Source: Calycina herbarum (Eukaryota > Ascomycota > Leotiomycetes > Helotiales > Pezizellaceae). From it: DNA of 64,000 nucleotides. Location of the stretch: NCBI GenBank assembly GCA_001414485.1, contig LLEY01000060.1, positions 124,001 through 188,000 on the forward strand, in the 5' to 3' direction. Under the pieces are notes generated by a model, which saw only the letters and a program-made list of their open reading frames with translations, was not told the origin of the DNA and made no database searches. Shown here in pieces: positions 23,080 to 32,565 of the stretch; position 1 is the stretch's first letter; each line of letters opens with the position of its first letter. Position numbers and translations under genes: made by a program.

Positions 23080-23955
23080 ATGGGACAATCCACCATTCGC
23101 ACCTTGCCCATGATGGCTGTTGGTACAATTGTTGCCTTTGGATCCCTCTTTTTCCTTCTGTCAGACAGAAGAAAACCAGAAAGCTCCAGAGATGTCGCGT
23201 CCCCAAGTAAAACCTCCTGGGGCGGCTCGAAACGGAATTCAACCTCCCACTCTCAACACAACTCTCCTTTCTTTCGAATTCCACTGGAGATTCGAAAATA
23301 AATTTACGAAAATCTTTTGATTAGCCCGAGTGGTCATGTGGCGTTGTGGAATCCATCCTACGGGTTCCTTCCACACGAATACGTTTTCCATGATGATTCA
23401 ATGGGAGACCGCCCTACTCTTAGGGTCCGAAACAGAGGAGACACGCCCATGAGCATTCTTCGTGTCAACAAGCAAATCCGAGAAGAAGCCGAATCCATCT
23501 TCTGCGCCAATAATTGCTTCGCCGTTCAAAACGACCTTGCCGAATTATCCGACCTCTTTCTTCCTCAAATCGGGAAACAGAATACAAGCATTATCACCAA
23601 ACTGTGTTTTCCGTTCCCCTTGTTCAACATCACCCAATTCGCGAACTCAAGATCGATGGAATTAGCCCCGGCCAGCGTTCAAGGATTGGAAGGTCTTTGC
23701 GCGAATTTCCCAAGTCTAGTGCAAATTGAATTTAGATTTGGGATGACGAAATCACTTGATATGATTGAGAGAAATATGGGTTATGAGGCAGCAGTAGAGG
23801 CGATCGAAAAGGTGCGGTCCTACTTCAAGCAACTTTCGTCCTTGGAAAAAGTCTATATCGCACTTAGCGAAGACTTTTACTTGGAAGACTCGAAACGAAT
23901 GAGATTAAGAAACAAGGTAAAATATTTTGGCGTGATGCCGTGGTGGACAAGATGA
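23080..23955 (+). pseudogene. F-box-like (IPLEIRxKIY) protein with in-frame TAA
   Basis: The frame starts at an ATG in a strong CACCATGG context. It has a hydrophobic segment (residues 10-27, MMAVGTIVAFGSLFFLL), then a Ser-rich linker, then FFRIPLEIRK, TAA at 23299-23301, and continues in the same frame IYENLLISPSGH to 23955. Together this gives about 290 aa. The interrupted motif is the well-known fungal P-x-E-I-R-N-K-I-Y-x-x-L-L box found in many F-box-like and DUF-type fungal proteins. Further on, SILRVNKQIREEAESIFCANNCF matches the same family pattern of NKQIRxEAxxIFY. The stop arises in an A-rich stretch where AAT-AAA reads AAA-TAA. It may be a real lesion or a sequence error in homopolymers. 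No intron removes it. Confidence 0.65.
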
Positions 23956-24303
23956 CTTGGTTTGCATACAATTGAGTTGTCTTTTGTTTTCTGCCTATGC
24001 TTGTTTCTAATTTGGGGTGTACAAAACTGTGTTGGCTTTTGCCTTTATGAAAGGGGAATATTCTTTGTTTCAATCACAGTTCTGGTAATTTATCAGTACA
24101 CTCCTTTAAGTTCTTCAACATCTATTTGGCAATGTCGGAGTTGGAATTTTTTTTGTATTTCATTCATTAATACTACGTCATGATAATGTCATGATAGTGT
24201 GGGCAATAACCTTTTTATTTAAATTACGGTAACTTAGCCATTAAGTGTAAAACTGATGATGGCTGCAGATCGAGAGAAATACTTGCTTTCAAAAAGAACT
24301 TCA
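23956..24303. other. Convergent 3' intergenic gap
   Basis: About 350 bp between converging genes. Nothing beyond A+T-rich 3' flanks was recognised. Confidence 0.4.
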
Positions 24304-24879
24304 TTAGTTACTAAATCGAACAAGAGGTGCTCCAGAGGAGCCATCGTCATCATCTTCACCATCCATATCAACATCCTCATCATCATTGCCACGCTTACTC
24401 ATCTTCTTCCAAAACTCCGACTCCTCATCTACCACTTCTTCCGATTCCCACCTCTTATAAATCTTCGTCATGGTCTCCTCCAAATCCGTCTCCTCATCTG
24501 AATTGCTGTCACTCCCTGAAAAGAAATCGGGCTCGGACTCAGATTCATCCGATGAGTCCTCAAATTCAATAATCTCTTCTCGCTTATTTTCGTCAGTCTC
24601 AGGATAGTCTGAGAGATTCCATGTTTGCCATAATTGAGTAGTACATAGTCTTGCTTGCGCGGTCACGCTCTTGAATGGGTATTTAATCCCTGTGTCTTCC
24701 TTAAGTTGTTCTAATGTGGCGTTTTGAAAAGCTCCCAACGGGCGTTGGGACTCTGGCTGTGGTGATAGCCATCGCCGGAGTTCTGGAGATGAACAAGATG
24801 ATGGGAGGGGAGTTCGTCTAGATCTCTTGAGTTTTGGGAGCAAATCGATATTTGGTAGTGCATGTATAAATGAGACCAT
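24304..24879 (-). CDS. Hypothetical acidic protein, 191 aa
   Basis: Intronless frame from an ATG (MVSFIHALPNIDLLP) to 24304. The first 60 residues are basic and Pro/Ser-rich. The middle contains a possible structured part (residues 50-85, with LEQLKEDTGIKYPF). The C-terminal third is strongly acidic with Glu/Asp/Ser runs such as SSDESESEPDFFSGSDS and a late DDEDVDMDGEDDDD. No family was recognised. It belongs to a local run of small, acidic, unrecognised genes (24.3-29.5 kb) that look lineage-specific. Function cannot be stated. A nuclear or chromatin role would fit acidic tails but is not supported by any motif. Confidence 0.55.
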   Translation of the reverse strand: MVSFIHALPNIDLLPKLKRSRRTPLPSSCSSPELRRWLSPQPESQRPLGAFQNATLEQLKEDTGIKYPFKSVTAQARLCTTQLWQTWNLSDYPETDENKREEIIEFEDSSDESESEPDFFSGSDSNSDEETDLEETMTKIYKRWESEEVVDEESEFWKKMSKRGNDDEDVDMDGEDDDDGSSGAPLVRFSN

Positions 24880-25316
24880 TTTTGCTGCTTACTTTGCATG
24901 AGTTTCTGTTGGGGCAATAGTTCAAATCTTAATTGTGTATCGAGCGAGTTAATCTTCGTAGTTGGACATTGTTGGGTAGTTGGAATGTTATAAATTGTCA
25001 ACAACAATGACTTTGTCGCCTTAGTTCCAGTCTTTTTGTCGAAAAACGGTTTCTATTTCGTTGTTCGCTGGTACAATGAACTTTATTTTCCATTTTCTTT
25101 GAAAGTTGGACTACTTTTGTTCACTATTATGAAGAGCTTAATTGCCTAGAAGAAACTACTTATTGTTGGTCTGTAGTTAGTTTGAACAACAATTCCAATG
25201 TGGCTATTAAGTTTTCTCAGCCTTCCCCCTTTTCACCCCAAACTCTCTACAACATAGACAGCAAACCCAACGAAGGTAAGCAATCCATCCCCAAAATAAC
25301 TAACAATCTAAACATA
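24880..25316. promoter_or_regulatory. Divergent intergenic region between two orphan genes
   Basis: About 440 bp lie between the 5' ends of the 191-aa (minus) and 163-aa (plus) genes, so it probably contains both promoters. No specific element was recognised. A GTAAGC with nearby CTAAC (25276-25310) may be a leader intron or simply untranslated leader. Confidence 0.35.
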
Positions 25317-25808
25317 ATGTCGTCGAAACTTTACAACGCCGCTCTTATACAACACGTCCGCGAGGTTCTCAACCTACAGCCAACGCGGTCCCCGGATGTA
25401 ATCCAACTCCAGACCAATTTCAACGAAAGTGGTCAGATGCAGTTCTCTCAGTCAGTTACTCGAAGGTACTCATGTTACTGGAGTGACGATGACTCTGATG
25501 ATTACGATGACGATTACCCCAGTCATCCCCGAGGCCCACAAAGAAATGGAACTCTAAAGAAACTTGTTGAACATCTTTCCAAGATCCGAGGTTTCAACCG
25601 CACAGAGTTTCCCAACGTCTTGCAAACTTCTCTTTTGAATTTGAAGAAGGAGGAACGTAGTCGAGCAATTGTACTCGCGAAGTTGATTGCTGAGAACCCC
25701 GAGTCCATCATCTGGGCTTCTGAGGAAGAGGTCGAGAAGAAGATTGATGAGGCTAGCGAGATTGTGGACGTTGTCACGGAAGACCTGGCGGACTTGGCAG
25801 TAGAGTAA
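25317..25808 (+). CDS. Hypothetical protein with acidic patch, 163 aa
   Basis: The first ATG in frame (MSSKLYNAALIQHVREVL) is at 25317; the open frame extends upstream but without an ATG. A predicted helical N-terminus is followed by an acidic patch (YWSDDDSDDYDDDYPS, residues about 55-70). The C-terminal half is helical with alternating Lys/Glu (LLNLKKEERSRAIVLAKLI). No known domain was seen. It shares small size and acidic segments, but no clear sequence identity, with its neighbours. Moderate confidence that it is a gene because the frame is long and codon use looks coding. Confidence 0.55.
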   Translation: MSSKLYNAALIQHVREVLNLQPTRSPDVIQLQTNFNESGQMQFSQSVTRRYSCYWSDDDSDDYDDDYPSHPRGPQRNGTLKKLVEHLSKIRGFNRTEFPNVLQTSLLNLKKEERSRAIVLAKLIAENPESIIWASEEEVEKKIDEASEIVDVVTEDLADLAVE

Positions 25809-26409
25809 AATAAGCTGGTTAGTCAGTGTAAACCGGTCAAATTTGCCCTTCCCTATTAATCTAAAAACAATGTTTTTCTATAATTATTCCCCATGTTGAA
25901 AATAATGTGACGTCAAAGACTAATAGTAGTTGTGTAGACCCCTCCAACTCGCCGGAAAGTATAAGTTCAATCCGCCGCTCAAGTGAGCAAAAGTATGAAG
26001 GATAAGAGGACTCGCTAGGACCAGTTGTGCTTGCTACATAACTTAGATCATCGCTTCTATGTGAGAATGGCTTTCGAACAATGCACGTTGACACTCTATT
26101 GTTGGCCACTGACAAATGTCTCACCCCGCTTGGGCCTGAATCTCAAAGCCTGAATCTCAAAGCCAAGAAAGGAGTAGAAAAAGATCTAATTTTAAACACA
26201 ATGCACACAAACCCTTTGACTTAACACAAAGCATTGAAACTTCAGTAAAGACAAAGAAACCTCAATCTACAAATACTATTGTTCATCTCACTCATCTCAC
26301 CAATTAAACCCCAAACACTCTCTCAAACCAGCTCACTAAAAAAGACGTTCTTTCTAAAATTCACATCTGCAAACCCACACACATTAAAAAACCTAGAATT
26401 ATTTTAAAA
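25809..26409. other. Intergenic, short tandem repeat
   Basis: No gene recognised. A 15-bp unit CCTGAATCTCAAAGC is duplicated near 26134-26163. The leader before 26410 is A/C-rich, as is common upstream of fungal start codons. Confidence 0.4.
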
Positions 26410-26718
26410 ATGACACCAAACCCTTATACATCCCTGATCCACCTCCTCCAGAAAATCAAAATCCAAGCCCTGGAAAGAAAACAACCAACAATGGACGAAG
26501 AGGAAATCCACCTCCTAGAAGAACTCTACGATTACGATCATTACTCATCCTCAATCTCCTCTGCCAATGACGAAAAGATAGTCAAGAAATACATCAAGAC
26601 CCAGATGTCCCTCATTGAAAAGAGTAAGGCAGAGAATGGAAGAAGCTTAAGGTTTTTGATCAAGAGTATTGATAAACTTACGTTGGGGAAAATTAATAGG
26701 GAGGCGCTTCGCTTGTAA
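26410..26718 (+). CDS. Hypothetical small helical protein, 102 aa
   Basis: A single exon from ATG at 26410 (MTPNPYTSLIHLLQKIKI) in an AAAATGAC context. It is predicted largely helical, with an acidic middle (MDEEEIHLLEELYDYDHY) and a basic C-terminus (KTQMSLIEKSKAENGRSL, KLTLGKINREALRL). No signal peptide, transmembrane segment or known motif. It is part of the run of small orphan genes. Coding status is supported only by length and composition. Confidence 0.45.
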   Translation: MTPNPYTSLIHLLQKIKIQALERKQPTMDEEEIHLLEELYDYDHYSSSISSANDEKIVKKYIKTQMSLIEKSKAENGRSLRFLIKSIDKLTLGKINREALRL

Positions 26719-27348
26719 ATGGGGTCAGGGAGAACTTGCATCTTTATGAATATGTTATGAAGTTGTTTTGTTTACTGAGATTAGATGAGAGATAAAATAA
26801 ATTACAATGGAATGAATGAATCACTCTTCACAAAGCGATAAACTTAACTCACCTTGACATGGGAGATCTCTAGTCTCAAGTCCATAGCAACAATATTAAA
26901 GTATCTATTTGAAAAGAGAGAAAAAGTGACATGAACTCCAGATATTAATAACTCGACACACTTCGAATAAAAGTATAAGAAACAAGGGGGAAACAGGGGG
27001 GGGGGGGGGGGGAATTAAATTAAAGCAATTTCTAAAAGTAGTATCAGGTAGTAGTAGTGTAGAAAAGGGACAGAGGACTAGATCGAAGCTTAAAAACGCC
27101 CAACTTCTTCAGGGGTAAAAGCAGAAGGGGGATTTGATCCAGAATAAGCAAATTCCAGTATTCTACTAATCATACGCCCCGCCCACTCCCGGTCCGTATT
27201 ACTAACACTAAGCGAATTAACTACATGAAATATCTATCGACGCACCTCTCGAGTAGCCCTTCTGAGCGCATTCCGGAACTCACGAGTGTAGAGCTCGTCA
27301 TACGAACCGAGAAGTTCAATCCTGTAGTGAAGCTCGCCCCTGATATCG
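26719..27348. other. Convergent gap with 17-nt G homopolymer
   Basis: No gene is supported. A run of 17 G lies at 26996-27012. Such tracts are unstable in replication and sequencing, so the exact length should be treated with caution. Confidence 0.5.
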
Positions 27349-28239
27349 TTACAAGAGGGAAAAACCAGCTTCTGAGTTATCATCTTCTTCTTCGTCCTCT
27401 GAATCATATTCTGAATCATATTCGTCCTCTGAATAATTATCAAAACCTCGACGTTCATCACTGCTGGAATACTCATCCTCGGAAGGAAACGCTGCTTGAG
27501 CGAAAGCTTGTCGGATTTCACGATTCATAACGGAGCTTTCATTGGAGTAGTCATCTGAAAGGCCATCTCGATTCTCAGACTCAACACCAGGTCTCGTCGA
27601 GAAGAACATCTCTTCATCTCCGGCCTCAGGATCAACCCACCATGTCCCAGGAAACCGGTCAAACTCATCGAACTCTGAGTCCACCTCCGAGCAAGAGTCT
27701 TCCTCAAGCTCATCACCATAACTCGCTCTCACACCCAAGAACTCCTCATTGCCCTCTCTCACGTTAGACTCCGGCATCGTCCCAGCCCTCCACTGCTCAA
27801 CCCATCTCCCCATAACCCGATTCTCGTGCGGAACGTGGTTGAATAAAAATGGTGCTTCGCTCTCGCGAATGAATCCATATTGAACCAAGCGCTCCGCGCA
27901 CGATGTAACAGCGAAGCGTTCCCATCGATCCCACTGGGAATTTCTAGTCGCGCGGTTGTGAATGTATTCACCGGCACAGATATCGACGAATCGATCAAGG
28001 AATTCCTCAATACAGGACAGTGTAGCTTCCTCTTCCGAAACAGGAGGGAGACAAGCGAGTATTGGTGCAGCGTTTGTGATTTGGGCTCGGTTGTCAATGA
28101 TCTCTAGCAAGCTGATGTACCGGAAAAGTTGGTGGAGGTTCTGGACATTGTCGGTGAGGGGAGCGTTTGGCATCTCCTGGAGTTCTCGAAGCTGATCAAT
28201 TAATTGATAGATTTGCTCGGGGTACTCGGGCGTCGTCAT
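27349..28239 (-). CDS. Hypothetical protein with long acidic tail, 296 aa
   Basis: An intronless frame from ATG at 28239 (MTTPEYPEQIYQLIDQL). Residues 1-150 look folded and helical, with Cys and Trp content typical of a globular domain (WDRWERFAVTSCAERLV). From about residue 165 the chain becomes acidic and disordered, ending in Glu/Asp/Ser/Tyr runs such as SEDEYDSEYDSEDEEEDD. No family was recognised. It is the largest member of the local set of acidic orphan genes. Low-complexity direct repeats (CTGAATCATATTC at about 27401-27440) encode the tail and could vary in length between strains. Confidence 0.6.
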   Translation of the reverse strand: MTTPEYPEQIYQLIDQLRELQEMPNAPLTDNVQNLHQLFRYISLLEIIDNRAQITNAAPILACLPPVSEEEATLSCIEEFLDRFVDICAGEYIHNRATRNSQWDRWERFAVTSCAERLVQYGFIRESEAPFLFNHVPHENRVMGRWVEQWRAGTMPESNVREGNEEFLGVRASYGDELEEDSCSEVDSEFDEFDRFPGTWWVDPEAGDEEMFFSTRPGVESENRDGLSDDYSNESSVMNREIRQAFAQAAFPSEDEYSSSDERRGFDNYSEDEYDSEYDSEDEEEDDNSEAGFSLL

Positions 28240-29135
28240 TTTGTAAGTCTTATAAGGGTTTGAAAAGTAGTGTTGTTAATTTTGTTGCGAATGTAGGAAT
28301 TAGTATATATAAATTTGCGAAAGTCAGTAGTGCTGCTATATGAAAATTGATTGCTAGCTATTTATAAGTACGGTATAGCATTGTTTACATAGCAAGTCAT
28401 CATCTATCTGTTCATATCAACAATTGTAAGTCTCAAAGAAAAAGAATAAGGCCCTTGTTTGCTCTTTCTCACATTTCGCCAAGTCAAGGAAAAGTGAAAA
28501 ATGAAGGAAAATTTTCATTGTTCTCAACTTCGCCATACTGAAAGGATCCCAATTGCCTTGTTTGAGGGGCCAAGACTCAAAATCACTGTCGAAGTTGAGG
28601 CTGATGGTAACAAAAATGGTTCTAGGCTAATCCATCGTTGACACTATGCTCTTCAAATCGAGAGAGAGCAAAAAGTACAGGTAAACTAGTGAAGTGGAAT
28701 TTCAAAATTCAACGACCAAGGTATAGCTAACCGCTATCACGATAAGTCGCAAATCCCAAGGACCAGCACCCAGTCTCGCTTCTAGGTTGTGTATGTCTTT
28801 AAACGTGTACTCGAGGGGTAGGTAGAACTGGACCTTTTTCTTCCATTTGATCAACTTCATCGAAGGAATGGCTTTCCAGACATCCCCAAAAACCCTCGCA
28901 AAATATTTGGAGTTTTAGAAAGATATACATACACACGAGAATAATACACAGTGCGACGCCACCACATAAGAAAACACAAATTAACTAGAGCAGAACAAGA
29001 TATCTTCCCACATTCGAAACAATTCCTCACCACCAAGCCACCATCAAACACCCCCCAAAAAAATCCTCAAATCTGCTACTTAGGTACCCATTCCCACCTC
29101 AATCCACCATCCATACACGAACCACATCCTCAAAC
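28240..29135. promoter_or_regulatory. Divergent intergenic region
   Basis: About 900 bp between the 5' ends of the 296-aa (minus) and 105-aa (plus) genes, presumably holding both promoters. TATATAAATT (about 28303) precedes the minus gene. No other element was recognised. Confidence 0.35.
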
Positions 29136-29453
29136 ATGACGACTACTTACTACCTCACCACAACCGACGGCACCACAGCCACCATCCCGTACAAGGTTGA
29201 GATCCTCACCACAGCTGGCGAGCGACCCATTTCATTCCGTCCTTCAACACTGTCCCGGAAATTCATCGACCTCTATTTCATCCCGAAAGGCCTCCTAGCC
29301 ATATTCAATCCTCTGGAGTTAACAGAGCACCAGGAGGAATTAAGGGAGGAAATCGAGAAGCTGTTCCAAGCGCAGAAGGATAGTGTTGAGTGGTGGTATG
29401 CAGATACTGAGACGCTAGCAACAGAATCCCATCGCACTGAGGGATTCGGCTGA
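29136..29453 (+). CDS. Hypothetical small protein, 105 aa
   Basis: Single exon starting at ATG in a CAAACATGAC context (MTTTYYLTTTDGTTATIPYK). The N-terminal half looks like beta strands and the second half is helical and acidic (LTEHQEELREEIEKLFQ). No signal peptide or known domain. Good reading-frame length for its base composition, and a typical A/C-rich fungal leader, support it as a gene. Function unknown. Confidence 0.5.
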   Translation: MTTTYYLTTTDGTTATIPYKVEILTTAGERPISFRPSTLSRKFIDLYFIPKGLLAIFNPLELTEHQEELREEIEKLFQAQKDSVEWWYADTETLATESHRTEGFG

Positions 29454-31611
29454 GCAGTCCTAAGCTATACAATGGAGACAAAGAGAGAAGAGTGAGAGGT
29501 AGGAAACTGCCTGGAATGAAGTAGCTGAGATCAAACTCAGAGCTTACATTTCACTCCCCTTGCAATAATAATAAAACACACATATAACCCAAAACTAAGA
29601 AATACTGTTAAAATCCCTTAATGTGAAAGTGACACTTGATAACTAATGAAACAAAAATCCAGTTGGAAGATTCAAGGAAACCCAACCTAGTCGTAACAAA
29701 GCAAAGTAGTTCAAATCAAAAGATAGCCTGTCGAGCCCTCACTAGAAGGTTTCGCGATCGCCAGCAATTCTTCCTAGTTCCCTTCTACAAATATGGGAGA
29801 ACCAAGAGACCAAAAATCCCCATATATCCAAGATCCATCGTCGGGTGTGGCAAAGGCTGAACAAGTCGCCCATGTAGCTCAGACCCTAATTAAGGCATGT
29901 ATCCCAAAAAAGCCTAACAATTCTTTTTGCACTTCATCAATTGGCTCGATTCGACGATTCCCTCTATATTTGGATGTCCGACCGGAAAGGATCGCGATTT
30001 GAAAGCCTTCATGACTTCCTTGTTTTTCCGCGTACGTCTGCTCCTCATATTCCGTCAGCATGTCTCAAGGAATGGGAAATTCAGAATCTTGGTCTTGCGT
30101 CTCTTACTTAGTGAACCTATTTCCATTCCCCAAAATGCGTCCGCCTCGGTAATCGTATTTCACACACTTAGTCATTAGAGTAATCGTATATATGTCGAAG
30201 TGAACATGTCATAATACTGTCGTACGGACGGACCCTGAGAAAATTGTGCCCAGACTCATCATCTCCACAGATCCCGCAACTTACCACGCCGTCGGAGCAC
30301 CCCAAAAGTATATAATGAGGGTCTGTCTCTTGGTAACATTGTGCCACTATGCTCAACACCAAGTGGAGAAGAGGATCTCGACGTTTCGCGATACCTACAA
30401 AGGCTTCCTCGAGCGAGCCGGTTTCGGGAGTGGGAATGGTTGTTTCTATTCCTCCGTATAGCAAAAAGTATATGCGATGATGATGTAAAGCATTGAATTG
30501 ACTAGCCGTTCGTGGTTAATAGAAAGGAGACGGTACGAACTTACACCTATTTTGGTTCATCCCGCGATCAACTCTTGTGGAACGTAAAATATACCAGACA
30601 GCCATCAGATCATCCAAAATCTGCAACAACCAACTCTCCATCTGAGCCCAATTTTGTGCTGCACTGCCTCGCTCAAAGTTTTGAGGTTCCAGAAACCAAA
30701 AGACACCAAAAATTCACAGCCCCCACCAGTCGATCCCCCCTCCCATTGGTCCAACCCAAAAAGTCCTCAAAGACGCCACAACCGAGCTCAGAAGCCCCAC
30801 TCCCTCATGCTCGTTTCGGATTCCCAAATTCATCTGATCCGGGGAGATAGAAACACGAAAATGTTTTGTTTCAAGCCCAATTCTTTTTGGGGAGGTTTGG
30901 CACGCAGGGGGTACTTGTTCTCCTGCAGGAGAACAATTTTTTGGATCCGTGACGGGTTGGTGATTTGCTGATTAGAGAAGGGAAGTCTGCCTCGCCAAGT
31001 GGTCTAATTTCACTAATGCGGCTAGCAAGACGGGGGTTAGGATCCTGAAAAGGCACGGAGAGATGAAAATTAAGCGATGGAAGGGAGATCATTAACAGGG
31101 GAGGTTAAGAGACATTCTGATACGACCGTATTCAGATGACGGGGATTGGATGATTGGATGAGATGTTGACAGGTAGAACCCCACAAGAGAAACAAATTCA
31201 ACAACGGAGAAGGAAAAGGAGAGGGAACCATGATAAGAATATTTGATAGAGGATTGTTCTTTAGATAGAATGGCTTCACAGCCTAATAGATGGCTTTCCA
31301 ATTTTCATGGCCATGCTCGTTGTCTCCAACGAAAGTTCCGTACCGCTTTTGTAATTATAGAGCCTTGAACCTTTCAAACTCCCCATGGATTCCTGACACA
31401 AATGAGAACGAGCCGTCGCGAATCGCTCGGCGAAAAAAGGAGACGATTGATGAAATGGTCGTGAATTCGTAAAAGGATCCCCAATGTACGCTCTTAGGTC
31501 TTGTCCCCCATTATCGATCATCATTTTGATGTCTATGTCGCCTCGATAACTTTCACTCCTTGCTCTAAAAATTCCGAGTTGATGAAGCTCCGCCTAACTA
31601 ACGAGTATCGA
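29454..31611. other. Intergenic; weak ORF and a perfect palindrome
   Basis: No convincing gene. A 98-codon minus-strand frame (30168-30464) has gene-like composition but no motif and may be a relic. A perfect 22-bp palindrome centred on CTGCAG lies at 30915-30936. Confidence 0.4.
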
Positions 31612-32565
31612 TCAAGCGTAAGCACTCCTTGGTCTTGTGTCATACCGCCCAAAGCTGGTTCTCTCCCACTGCGAAACAACATATGGTGGTGGTGGTGGCG
31701 GCGGCGAGAGTGGTATATTTGCTTGTCGTTCAGCGGCATACAAGTCTGGAACCTCTTCTGTCCTGCTCACTGCCCATCCTAGACTTCTCGGGCCTCTCGG
31801 AATTTCTCCAATGCCCTCTCCCCACGCCCAAGTTTCCCAATCATCATTCCCCAGGCTATCAACCGTCATCATTGCTAGGTGTAAGTCCTCCAGCTCTCTC
31901 ACGCGGCGGGGGTCCTCTGATCGTCTTGGTGACAGCGGCAGTGAGTTGTCCATGCTTCCTATGGTATTATTAAAATTCTCGGCGTCTGGAGAACGATACC
32001 AGGCTGGGGTTGACCAAGGTAGATCATCTTCGCCCAGTCGAAAGCGAGACGGTACTGGTGGAAGAGGTCGTTCTCTTGATTCTGACTGATTACTATTTCT
32101 GTAAGGCGACGTATTCCAAGCTGTGCTGTTTCTGTAAGTAGACATGGGCGAAACGGGACTAATTGGTGGCAGAAATGGTGGAGCGGAGCTTCCTCGTTCG
32201 CGTGATCCTCTCGTTGAAACAGTCAAGTCTCTAGAGTGCTGCTGGTTGTAGCTGCTGTGTCGCTGTTGCTGCTGAGTATATATCTGTTGTTGGTGGTGAA
32301 AGTCTTGTTGACTTTGTTGTAGCTGTAGTTGATGGTTTTGCTGATGTCTTCGATTGCCACCTGGGGCCAGGCTATCTTGTCCACTCCTTGCTAACTCTTC
32401 CCTTCTTTGGCGTTCTATTCTTTCGTTCATATTATTTGATGTGTATTTCATGGACCTCGTGTGCGGTGGATCGTTCGGGGAGAAGGATACTCCGAATTCA
32501 ACGTGTACATGTATTGCGGGAGCAGGCCATCGAGATGGAGGACGTTGAGGCTCTAGGTTTGCCAT
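31612..32565 (-). CDS. Gln/Pro/Ser-rich disordered protein, 317 aa
   Basis: Intronless frame from ATG at 32565 (MANLEPQRPPSRWPAPAIHV). Residues 75-110 are a Gln/His-rich tract encoded by CAA/CAG repeats. The middle is Ser/Pro-rich with proline motifs (ERPLPPVPSRF). A short conserved-looking block follows (VRELEDLHLAMMTVDSLG, then WETWAWGEGIGEIPRGPRSL), and then a run of eight prolines near the end. Proline motifs of this kind can bind SH3 or WW domains. No enzyme domain was recognised. Low-complexity tracts make length variation between strains likely. Confidence 0.6.
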   Translation of the reverse strand: MANLEPQRPPSRWPAPAIHVHVEFGVSFSPNDPPHTRSMKYTSNNMNERIERQRREELARSGQDSLAPGGNRRHQQNHQLQLQQSQQDFHHQQQIYTQQQQRHSSYNQQHSRDLTVSTRGSRERGSSAPPFLPPISPVSPMSTYRNSTAWNTSPYRNSNQSESRERPLPPVPSRFRLGEDDLPWSTPAWYRSPDAENFNNTIGSMDNSLPLSPRRSEDPRRVRELEDLHLAMMTVDSLGNDDWETWAWGEGIGEIPRGPRSLGWAVSRTEEVPDLYAAERQANIPLSPPPPPPPYVVSQWERTSFGRYDTRPRSAYA

